Of a stretch of DNA of 64,000 nt, positions 11,750 to 20,710 are shown one piece after another. The translations under genes and the position numbers were made by a program. The stretch is from assembly GCF_949987535.1 (NCBI RefSeq), contig NC_080067.1, forward strand, positions 50,528,910 to 50,592,909. The letters are read 5' to 3'. Position 1 is the first letter of the stretch; the number at the start of each line of letters is the position of its first letter. Source of the DNA: Balaenoptera acutorostrata (Eukaryota; Chordata; Mammalia; Artiodactyla; Balaenopteridae). The notes under the pieces are model-generated. The model was not told where the DNA came from. It worked only from the letters and a program-made list of their open reading frames with translations, and ran no database searches.

Positions 11750-11976
11750 CAGGAATCCCCAACCCACGGGCCTGTTAGGAATTGGGCCACACAGCAGGAG
11801 GTGAGCAGCTAGGGAGTGAGTAAAGCATCTGCGCTCCCCCTGCCGCTCCCTGTCACTTGCATTACCACCTGAACCATCGCTCGCATTACCTCCTGAACCA
11901 CCACCTCCCCACCCCATCCATGGAAAAATTCTTCCACAAGACCAGTCCCTGGTGCCAAAAAGGTTGGGGACCACTG
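11750..11976 (+). mobile_element. hAT-Charlie non-autonomous DNA element (MER1-like)
   Basis: Terminal inverted repeats CAGGAATCCCCAACCC at 11750 and GGTTGGGGACCACTG ending at 11976. The flanking 8-bp target copies are ATTTAGAA (11742-11749) and CTTTAGAA (11977-11984), seven of eight identical and fitting the hAT preference. The interior is GC-rich ('gggcctgttaggaattgggc', 'cacagcaggaggtgagcagc') with no transposase ORF. Its family name is from memory; MER1 is my best guess. Confidence 0.88.
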
Positions 11977-12140
11977 CTTTAGAAGACAAGAAAGTTGAGG
12001 GCAGAAAATAATAGGAATCAAGAGATTAAGTTTAAAGATGTTGAGTTGAGGTGCCTAAAGACATCCAATTAGAGGTTATTGTGTTTTGTATTGGGTCAAC
12101 TGAGCTAATCTGGAATTTAACGTTTCCCCACATCCCCTTC

Positions 12141-12809
12141 CCTGAATAGTTCTAGATGGATAGTAAAGACATTTAGCATGAGGTGTGGAAGGCAGAAGTG
12201 AAGCAGCAGCCATATTCTTTTTATTCTCAAAAAGATAATGCAGGGGATAAGGTATTTTTGCAGTACACACATGTAGGCACTTATCTGCTGACTCCTCTTG
12301 CTGGTGAGACTTAAGGAGTACAAAAAAGAAAACGAGTATTTAGCACTGGAGATACATTTTATACTGTTTGCTTTATAATGGATAGATGGATAGTGAGAAT
12401 GAAGCCTATTATTAAATAAGGTGACAAGGGATTTGAGTCATAATTAAAGAACAATGCTTGGCCAGAAAGGATAACAAATACCTTTACACAAAGCTCCCAT
12501 TGGTCTTGGAGCCTGGCAGGTGCTGGCAGTGCTCTTAAGAGTCTACAGAGTAAGATCTGCCACAGTTTTGATGGGCTTGTTAAAAATAGCCCTAGGCCAG
12601 ACACATGCCATCCATCAGAATTAAGTGGATCACTCAGCACCTGCTTCCTGTATCCTGTCTTCTGTTACTCCATGTGCTTTCCCAGATACTGATGGGTCCT
12701 TGACCCTTGCTTCTAGGTGTAACAGTAATCTCTGCCTAGGGAAAAGGTAATGATCTCTGAACAATATATGCAAGCCCGGCATAGATTTATCATTTTAGGA
12801 TTGAGCTTC
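12141..12809. other. Unassigned DNA
   Basis: Possibly more diverged L2 at the left. No gene seen; the minus-strand ORF at 12359-12640 has no recognisable motif. Confidence 0.4.
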
Positions 12810-13060
12810 CATTACTAATAATAGCTATCTTGCATTGAGTCCTCACTCTGTGACAAGCTCTTGCAAAACACACTTCAGATTTTATCTCATTTAATCCTGG
12901 CAACAGTGGTATAAGGTAAATTCTAGTATTATTCTCCTTTTGTATTGAAATACATTTAGTTGTAAAGAAATTTACTGAATTGCTCAAGATCTCACGGGAA
13001 ATGTCAGAGCCATAAGGACTCAACCAGGTGCCACCTGCCTCTAATGACTGACCTCACTTA
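12810..13060 (-). mobile_element. MIR SINE, antisense
   Basis: Plus-strand blocks 'attgagtcctcactctgtga', 'tttatctcatttaatcctgg', 'caacagtggtataaggtaaa', 'ttgctcaagatctcacggga' and 'gtcagagccataaggactca' follow the order of an antisense MIR. Confidence 0.75.
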
Positions 13061-13679
13061 TTATATTAAATTGTTCCCTGGGTTTAGGTAAACTTGGGGA
13101 AAGCTTCTTTCTTGCAGAGACTTCTGGGAGTATCTGACTGTTTGCTTTGAGATTGAACTCTGATGTGGCCTCTAGATTCTTTGAAATCTTGAAGGAGAGA
13201 GTAGAACCTGCAATAACTCTTGTGATGTTTCAAAGGAAACAGAGGAAAATAGACATATCCTTAAGAAAGACTCTTTTATTCTGGAAAAATCATTTGAATG
13301 AATCATATAACCATGTAAATAAAAAGCAGACTCCATATCAGAAAAGTTATTCCAGACTCTTCATTATAAGCAGTAAATATATTCTGTTTAACAATGGAAA
13401 ATATGGTCACTCTGGTATATCTCTACAGACTGATATCTGATATTTTTGTAGGATGAGACTTGACTGTTCTAGAAAACAACAGCTTGTCCTGTGGAGAATT
13501 CTGAGGATATGCTGATGGAAAATTAGGGGCTGAATACAAAAGACAAAGGAGCTGTTTTCCTGAGGGTCTTTCTGGGACCCCGAGTACAAGCAGTGGTGAG
13601 CTAGGCAGCAAAGGTGAAGTATGGAGCTGGAGAAACAATAGCTGGACCCAAAAGGCAAGAAGTACAATCCACCAGGAAG
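13061..13679. other. Unassigned DNA with chance ORFs
   Basis: A 97-codon plus-strand ORF (13147-13440) and minus-strand ORFs at 13407-13698 overlap. None shows a domain, biased codon use or splice context that I trust. Confidence 0.4.
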
Positions 13680-14205
13680 ATGTAGCCATCATAAGCATGT
13701 ATGCACTGGAAAATGTAGCTACAAATCATATGAAGCAAAACTATTAGAAATAAAATTGCACAAAATAATAAATTAAAAAGTTTTCAGTAAACAATATACG
13801 TTTTTTCAAAATACTCATAGAATATGTTAGCTAGAAAAAAATAAAATGCAAGAAAAGTGTATATGTGCTATAACAATGGAAGACAATAGACTAAAATTGG
13901 AAATTAAAAGCAAAAATAGCCAAAATGAATTAATGTTTAGAAAATAAATTTTTTTTCAGTTATTTGTGTTAAAGAGGAAATCAAAACTGAAATTATAGAT
14001 TATTTAGAAATGAATCTCACTACATATCAAATTGCATATTAAAATCATGCTCAAAAGTAATTTTACAGCATTAAATGTTTTTTTTTTTTTTTTTAAAGTC
14101 TGATAATAAGTGGAATTTGCATTCACCTCAAGAATCTAGGAAAACAACAAAATGAGTCAAATAAAAATATAGGGAACCAAAACCAACATAATTTGTGATC
14201 ATTAT
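13680..14205 (+). mobile_element. L1 ORF2 fragment
   Basis: Sense L1 from the endonuclease-to-RT linker. 'gaggaaatcaaaactgaaat' with 'attatttagaaatgaat', 'acatatcaaattgcata', 'ttttacagcattaaatg' and 'cacctcaagaatctaggaaa' are the usual blocks. Frames are broken. A CHR SINE inserted just downstream. Confidence 0.7.
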
Positions 14206-14223
14206 GTCAAAAGAACTGGATCT

Positions 14224-14581
14224 GGGACTTCCCTGGTGGCGCAGTGGTTAAGAATCCTCCTGCCAATGCAGGAGACATGGGTTCGAGCCCTGGTCCAGGA
14301 AGATCCCACATGTTGCGGAGCGACTAACTCATGCACCACAACTACTGAGCCTGTGCTCTAGGGCCTGCGAGCCACAACTACTGAGCCCGAGTGCCACAAT
14401 TCCTGAAGCCCGCGTACCTAGAGCCCATGATCCGCAACAAGAGAAGCCACCAAAATGAGAAACCCGTGCACCGCAATGAAGATCAGCCCCCGCTCTCCTC
14501 AACTAGAGAAAGTCCGCTCACAGCAATGAAGACCCAACGCAGCCAAAAATTAAAAAATAAAAAAATATTTAAACAAACAAA
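14224..14581 (+). mobile_element. CHR SINE, full-length, with 16-bp target duplication
   Basis: Starts 'gggacttccctggtggcgca' and contains A box 'tggcgcagtggttaag' and B box 'gggttcgagccctgg'. The tRNA-unrelated part carries repeated 'ccacaactactgagcc' units, then 'gacccaacgcagcc' and an A-rich tail. The identical sequence caaaagaactggatct flanks it at 14208-14223 and 14582-14597. The perfect duplication and near-consensus body mean a fairly recent insertion. The 70-codon ORF at 14391 is within the SINE. Confidence 0.95.
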
Positions 14582-14597
14582 CAAAAGAACTGGATCT

Positions 14598-15239
14598 AAA
14601 TAGACTTTCTTGTCTCTCTATGGAACACTACAGAGAATAAGCAAAAATAAGCAGTTACTTGCTCTAGGAAATTCTTTCTCTTCAAAGATAAGACTGTGAA
14701 CCAACTGAAATAGCTTTTTAATCAAGGCTAATAGCTTATTCAGCAATACTCATTTCAAGACACTCACTTCATGGGGTCCATCAATCCAAAACTATTATTT
14801 CTTAAATCCTGCCAAATCCCAACCAGTTTCCCTCCTGGCAAGACTCACATTAAAATCATCCAGCTCAAGCACTAAAACCTAATAAACATCTTTTTCTCCC
14901 TCTGGCTTTCCCTTTCTGAGTCATTACACAAGTACTCTATCAAGGTGGTATTCTTCTTTACAGCATAAGGTCTAATAAACTTAGCTTTGCTTGATTGATG
15001 ATATTTCTGGAGGAATTTTAAGAAGTTAACAGTCAGAGGAAGAAAAAGAAATAAACCATAAATGTAAAATTTATTTAAATGAGGGAGAAATGAAAATATT
15101 TTTCCACAGAATTCCAAATAATATATGGAGATACTTACACCCCTGCCCAGGAGGTGGAACTTAATTCTTGTCCCTTCCTTGCATCTTCCCACCGAGGATG
15201 GGCTAGATGATATCTTTCAAAGAATTGAATAAGGACAGG
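14598..15239. other. Unassigned DNA
   Basis: No gene seen. The 106-codon minus-strand ORF at 14872-15192 has no recognisable motif, and I treat it as chance in AT-rich sequence. Confidence 0.4.
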
Positions 15240-15690
15240 GAAAATGGTAAATTTACAGTGGAGGAACCTGGCAAACATTACCTTAACCAAAGGATGAAGG
15301 TTAACATCACCAGTGATGCCATGTGGACATCATTGCCCCTTGATATGATGTGATGAAAAGAGTACTTACCTCTGTGGTATTCTTTTCCCAAACCCAGAAC
15401 ACCAATCTAATCATAAGAAAAATGACAGACTATATCCATATTTGGGGACATTCAATAGGACACCTGCCCAGTATACCTCAAGAGTTTCAAGGTCATGAAA
15501 ATCAGAAAAGAGTGAGAAACTATCACAGATCAGAAGATACTGTAGAAATGGGACAACTACATATATGCATTCTTGGTTTGAATCCTGGAACAGTAAAAGG
15601 ATGCTAAAGGAAGAACTGATGAAATCCAAATAAGTCTGGAGTTTAGTTATAGCAATGTTCAAATAAAAGAATTGAAATTAAAAACAGAAG
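15240..15690 (+). mobile_element. L1M 3' UTR-like repeat
   Basis: Sense-strand blocks 'tctgtggtattcttttccca', 'aacccagaacaccaatctaa', 'tcaaggtcatgaaaatcaga', 'gaaactatcacagatcagaa' and 'gaatcctggaacagtaaaag' are a widespread mammalian 3' UTR of L1M type. The subfamily cannot be fixed by eye. ORFs at 15350-15662 are shadows. Confidence 0.55.
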
Positions 15691-15821
15691 AAAAGTTATT
15701 TGGTAAATACAAAAAACAAAAAAACAAAAAACCCACATCTGATAATTCTGACTGCAAACAAAGAAAAAAAAAGTTAATTAGTACTTGATAGGGAAGTAAT
15801 CAAAGATCAGAGTTGATTTTA

Positions 15822-16148
15822 TTTATTTATTTATTTATTTATTTAAAGGTTTTTTAAATTAAATTTATTTCTTCATTTATTTTTGGCTGCATTGGGTCTT
15901 CGTTGCTGTGCGCAGGCTTTCTCTAGTTGTGGCGAGCGGGGGGCTACTCTTCGTTGTGGTGCACGGGCTTCTCACTGCGGTGGCTTCTCTTGTTGCGGAG
16001 CACAGGCTCTAGGCACGGGGGCTTCAGTAGTTGTGGCTCACGGGCTTAGTTGCTCCGCGGCATGTGGGATCTTCCTGGACCAGGGCTCGAACCTGTATCC
16101 CCTGCATTGGCAGGCGGATTCTTAACCACTGCGCCACCAGGGAAGCCC
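15822..16148 (-). mobile_element. CHR SINE, antisense, with 14-bp target duplication
   Basis: Read on the minus strand it starts at 16148 with the 'ggggcttccctggtggcgca' type head and ends in a (TTTA)n-derived tail at 15822. Target copies cagagttgatttta are identical at 15808-15821 and 16149-16162. The 80-codon plus-strand ORF at 15883-16125 is the antisense reading of this SINE; the same spurious peptide type recurs at 35051 and 59419. Confidence 0.95.
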
Positions 16149-16164
16149 CAGAGTTGATTTTAAA

Positions 16165-16429
16165 ATGAGTCTATCAGGAATTTTATTCTACATATTTGAA
16201 AATTTAAATGAAATGAAAAAATTTCCTTAAAAATAATTTAAAATATCAGAACTTAATTAAGCATATTGGAAAGGCTATGTAATCAGTAACTAGATTTAAA
16301 TGAAGGGGAATAAAATCCTACCATTAGTAAAGCATAGATTACATGATTTCTACAAGGAAATATAAGACATTAAAATAAACTGTTATTAGAACTAGTTGGA
16401 ACTAACACATATACGTAGATGTTGGGTTT

Positions 16430-16461
<32 letters not shown>

Positions 16462-16930
16462 AGTGATAATCAGTAAAATAATGTTAGGAGACAAAAGGTG
16501 CGATCAATGAAAAAAACAACCATAAAACATGTAGGAATACTCTAAACATGAAATACTTAAGGTTTCTGTGAAAAAAAATAAACCATTATTGAAGAACTAA
16601 AATAAAACATGCACAAATGTAAGGATACCAGGTATGCCAAATGAATCTATACATCTAATAAATGCTAATCACAATCATAAACAACATAGCATGGAAATTG
16701 TTTAGCTATTTCCAAAGTTTACCTGGGAGAGTGAATGTGTAAAGAAAACCATGAATATGTTGAAATGTTGGAAAGAAATTATTCAAAGTGGTGGGATGTC
16801 TGGCAGTTAGCAAACATGCTGTATACAGTTATATTAATTAGAACAATACATAGGAAGAGTAGTGCATGTATATATAGTGGAGAAATATAGTTTGCATAAA
16901 GATTCTAGAGATACTATGGGAAGGAAAAAC
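16165..16930 (+). mobile_element. Probable L1 ORF2 remnant
   Basis: A-rich coding strand with weak L1 RT/C-terminal similarity, such as 'acaatcataaacaac', 'ggaaattgtttagct' and 'aagtggtgggatgt'. It is interrupted by a (TG)n run. Much decayed; assignment is tentative. Confidence 0.4.
16431..16464. repeat. (TG)n microsatellite
   Basis: An almost pure GT/TG run of 34 bases with one interruption (gtgc) near its left end. Confidence 0.95.
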
Positions 16931-17184
16931 TTACTTTAGTTCCCTCAGAGACCAGGACCAATCTCAGAGACCAATTTGAAGATTTATAGCTCTAAAAAGA
17001 TGGACTCATATGGCCTTGATCAAGGTGTGCTAGCAGGGAAGTTTACCAGAGGCCATAGAAGTAAACTCAGGAGTAAAAGTGACATTATCTCAAGAACCTC
17101 AGGGTTGTTTATTGGTCAGGGCTGGTTCAATGATGTGTGTGGATGAAACATGAGGGCCCTCTGGTTCCATTCAAGTTGACACTG
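16931..17184. other. Unassigned DNA
   Basis: No gene or nameable repeat recognised. Confidence 0.4.
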
Positions 17185-17852
17185 TGGTATTGGTCAGGGT
17201 TCTCCAGAGAACCAACAGAATACATACATACATAGAGATAGAGATAGAGATACAGACACAGATATAGATTTATACACAGTTGACCCTTGAACAACATAAG
17301 TTTGAACTATGCAGGCCCCTTATATATGGATTTTTTTTCGTTGGTAAATACTACAGCACTACATGATCTGCAATTGGTTGAATCTAGGGATGTGGAACCA
17401 CAGATACAGAGGGCTGACTATAAGTTATACTAGGATTTTTGACTGCACCCCTAACCCTCTCATTGTTCAAGGGTTCAAGGGTCAACTGTATGAGAGAGAG
17501 AGAGAGATTGATTTGTTTGAAGGAATTGGCTTATGTGACAGTGAAGACTTGACAAGCCTAAAATCTGTTGGGTAGGCTAGCAGGCTGGAGACTCAGGGAA
17601 GAGTTTCAGTCTGAGTCCACAGGTGGTCTGCTGGTATAATCCTCTCTTCTGGGGAGGTCAGGTATTTTGTATTGATTCATGATCTACTGATCCGGATTGG
17701 ATGAAGCCTGCCCACATTCTGGAGGGTAATCTACTTATTTAAATATTAATCTAATCTGAAAGATACCTTCACAGAAACATCTAGAATAATTTTTGAGTAA
17801 ATATTTAGGTACCATGGCCTAACCAAGTTGACACATAAGATAAACCGTCACA
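17185..17852 (-). mobile_element. ERVL-type LTR (MLT2-like), antisense, with a nested element
   Basis: The plus strand opens with 'tcagggttctccagagaacc' (LTR 3' end) and closes with 'ccaagttgacacataagata' and 'aaccgtcacaa' (reverse complement of the TGTGACGGTT-type LTR start). A middle block reads 'gattggatgaagcctgccca'. A (GATA)n-like run at 17219-17260 sits where this family has a variable AT tract. A Tigger-type element is inserted at 17277-17488. Confidence 0.7.
17277..17488 (+). mobile_element. Tigger-type non-autonomous DNA element (MER8-like)
   Basis: Inverted ends: CAGTTGACCCTTGAACAAC at 17277 and GTTCAAGGGTCAACTG ending at 17488. TA follows the right end (17489-17490); the left target reads CA, one change from TA. 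The interior is a long imperfect palindrome ('gaatctagggatgtggaacc', 'acagagggctgactataagt'), with no transposase. The 70-codon ORF at 17363-17575 crosses it and is not a gene. Confidence 0.88.
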
Positions 17853-18059
17853 ATTATGTTATGCTTTATTGGATGTCCATATGAGTATGAATTATCACAA
17901 CTCTATCTGTGGAACCAAGGTTAGGAAGCAGTAGATAGTCTTCCAGCAGTTTTGGACTGAGTAAACTACTAGGGTTTTGGGTCTTTCACATGAAAAAGAT
18001 GAAGAGGGGGATTCCATTCATCTAATTATTAATGGCAGTAGTGGCTTGGGCTAGTAAAT

Positions 18060-19115
18060 AAAAAGCAATAAAAAGAAACGTACTTCAAACTCATTAAATA
18101 GGTCACAATGGTTATATATAAAATATTAAGAAAAAATATTAATAGAGTATTAATAGACTATTCTATTCAAGATCTATAACCTAGAAACAACATAAAATAA
18201 TGACAAATATGACTATAATGATTATTTTTAAAGTTATTTATGGATAACTACAGCCATGGTTAGGTGCTATTGGCAATCAACATAGCAAACTATGGGTTAA
18301 TGGCAATTGTATGCTAATAAATTATCAAATCAGTGAGAAAATATTTAAACATACAAGAGCAATGAACAAAGAAAGTTAAAGTAATTCACAGGAGAAGAAA
18401 TAAGAGCAAAAATAACATTAAAAAAAATTGGTGATAGGAAATGTATTTGAAAACAATACAGTTCAAAATTTCTTTATTAGGCTTACTGTTTTTTTTTTTT
18501 TTTAATGATTAGTGAATGTGATAGTGTGGGGAAACATACACAATTGGTAGAAAAGTAAGCTGGAGGGTAAAGTACCTTCTTTTACCAACATTTGAAATGT
18601 ACAAACGCTTCAAAAATTCCACTTCCAAGATTTAATCCTGTAGGCATTCTTCCACTTAACTGTTCATTATTGCATCATTTTTAGGAAAGAAAGAATATTA
18701 AATCATCTTATATTTTATTAATATGGGCATGGTTTAATAAAGAGAGGTATATTTATAATTTGGAGTAACTGGCTGCTATAAGAATGAGATGTACTGATGG
18801 GTAAGGATGCCCATGCCATTTTGTTTGTGGGATGGAGAAAAAAGCTAATTGTAGAGCAGTATATATAGTCAGGTTTCATTTTGTAAAAATAAATATATTC
18901 TTGTGTATTTTTCCTATGTGACATATATGTATACATATACATACACATAAATATTTGCATGTGCAAATTCTAAATTGTATACATCATGGTGCTCAGATTA
19001 TAACTAGTATATAAGAGCTTGGAGGGATAGTATGAAAAATTTGCTTTCACTTTAGATACTTCTGTATTACTGAATATTTTCAAAGAGCAGTCACTTGTTT
19101 TAAGGTTACTTATTT
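18060..19115 (+). mobile_element. L1 LINE 3' portion (old)
   Basis: Sense remnant of ORF2 end and 3' UTR: 'gtgtggggaaacatacacaa', 'cacttccaagatttaatcct', 'ggcatggtttaataaagaga', 'ggctgctataagaatgagat' and 'ttcattttgtaaaaataaat' appear in consensus order. All frames are broken. A T16 run at about 18488-18503 interrupts it. Confidence 0.65.
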
Positions 19116-20461
19116 TAAGTTGTAGGCCACTATTACTGGAAGCCTGATGCTATCCACATCCCGCTTCAATAAAGTTATATGCTCCAGCTGTTGTCATACT
19201 GTTTAACAATCTATACATGACTGCTTTCTATATAAGCCATCAGGTGCAGCATACCAGCTATATAATAACCACAAAATACCTTTAATGCTTATTCAATGTA
19301 AAATGATTAACAAAAGTTGGACAATGAAATGAATCAAAAAAGAATGAGTAAATAAATGACTTAGGAGGAGAAAGAATGAATGAAAGAATAAACAGAATAA
19401 GGTAACAGTCGAGGAAATAAAGAAAAATGGGTATGACATATTGGAAAATTACAATCTCCTGCAAAGAATTGAAAAATAAAAAGATAAGCTAAACTTCAAA
19501 ATTTAACTGACTGGAAGGAATAACTACTAGACATTGATGGAAATTATGTACTATTTTTGTCTATTTTATAAACAGAATATGATCATGTACATTATTAAAT
19601 ACAACAAATTAACTTTGCTATAAAATTACTTAAATTGTAATAATACATTTATTCGTTGGATTTCTTCAAAGCATTAGGATTTTCTTATAATTACATAGAT
19701 GTATCATGAGTAGAAACATTGCTATTTTGCTGAAAGAATTGAATTATCAGTTTTTCATAACATATCTGGACTAATTTATTTAATATGAAAATCTATTTCT
19801 TTTTAATTATTCACTTTCTGTGGTTGTATATTACTTTCAATTACTAGCTTTCAGTTGGCAAGAAAGGAAACTACCTGATGTGTTAACATTTATTCTTTCT
19901 ACAGGTAATCATTGTTCAGAAGATGTGAAATGCATGGTCAAGAACACAGGGTACTTAGAATTCATTAGATACATCTATGATGACATTGGAAAGTTGGTTT
20001 GCTCCTATTACTAAAATGTGTTACCTTGCCACATTGTTTCTTACAAGAAGTAGGCACATTCATAAAAATATAACCCTGAAACTTTATTAAAAATTATGTT
20101 TACAGGAGGCAAGTGAAATGCTGGCTTTAGTAATGGTGATCATTTCTTTTAAAATATTTACTAGACATAAATAGCTATTTAATGATTATTATAGTTTTTT
20201 AACAGGCATGAATAGCTAATTTATGCCACTCTCAATTTTTTTTTTGAGCTGTACAAAGCTTATCTTTTTTACTTTAGGTGGATTTTATTCAACCTCTCTA
20301 AATAACAAACCATTTCTATGTTAAAGTAAGAAACAAATGGGAAGTTTTATATGGTTTTCTTTTGGAGAACTATGTTAGTGGTACTAGGTTCCCCTTTTTA
20401 GAAGCTGGGATAATAGATAATTTACTCTCAAAATATTTTATTAATACCATATCCTGAGACC
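19116..20461. other. Unique-looking AT-rich DNA with an exon-like ORF
   Basis: No repeat that I can name. It holds the open frame at 19820-20014, discussed as a finding; its last part follows a pyrimidine-rich acceptor-like 'ttattctttctacag' at about 19890-19904. There is no upstream exon or homology to anchor a gene, so it is not called as CDS. Confidence 0.4.
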
Positions 20462-20473
20462 ACTAAACTAATT

Positions 20474-20697
20474 CGGGGGTGAACAAACTACAGTCATGAA
20501 TTCAATCTGGCCCACTGCCTGTGTTTGTAAATAAAGTTTTGTTGGGACACCTTGGCTCACTCATTTACATATTATCTATGGCTGCTTTTTTTTTGCTGTA
20601 ACAATAGAGTTGAGTAGTTGCAACAGAGACTATATGGGCTGTAAAGCCTAAAATATTTACCATCTGACCTTTTGCAGAAAACATTTGCTCACTCCTG
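20474..20697 (+). mobile_element. hAT-Charlie non-autonomous element (MER20-like)
   Basis: Contains 'tttgtaaataaagttttgtt', 'tatctatggctgctttt', 'agagttgagtagttgcaaca' and 'gcctaaaatatttaccatct', the usual internal blocks of this short hAT family. Ends are CGGGGGTGAACAAACT and GCTCACTCCTG. The direct repeat actaaactaatt flanks it (20462-20473 and 20699-20710). This is longer than the 8-bp hAT duplication and partly contains it, so the exact target copy is uncertain. Confidence 0.88.
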
Positions 20698-20710
20698 AAC
20701 TAAACTAATT

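Larger units (their letters stand above)
10385..12140 (-). mobile_element. L2 LINE, antisense, with four insertions
   Basis: Reverse-strand L2 3' half. On the plus strand the 3' end reads 'attgagtttacattctagtg', then 'gaatagcaagtgcaagttcc', 'gaccactgtggctagggta', 'tttattctaaatgtgacggg' and 'gagcaactaggtaggtggtg', in the expected order. Three CHR SINEs (10585, 11301, 11462) and a hAT element (11750) interrupt it. The left edge (3' end) is clear; the right edge near 12140 is approximate. All ORFs in this block are shadows. Confidence 0.7.

Noticed and set aside
15883..16125. 80-codon ORF rich in Cys, Ala and Gly
   Set aside because: It is the antisense reading of a CHR SINE. The same peptide type recurs at 35051-35266 and 59419-59793 in other SINE copies.
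20462..20710. 12-bp direct repeat actaaactaatt as a novel long target duplication
   Set aside because: The hAT 8-bp copy fits partly within it, and a small local ACTAA-type duplication explains the rest.
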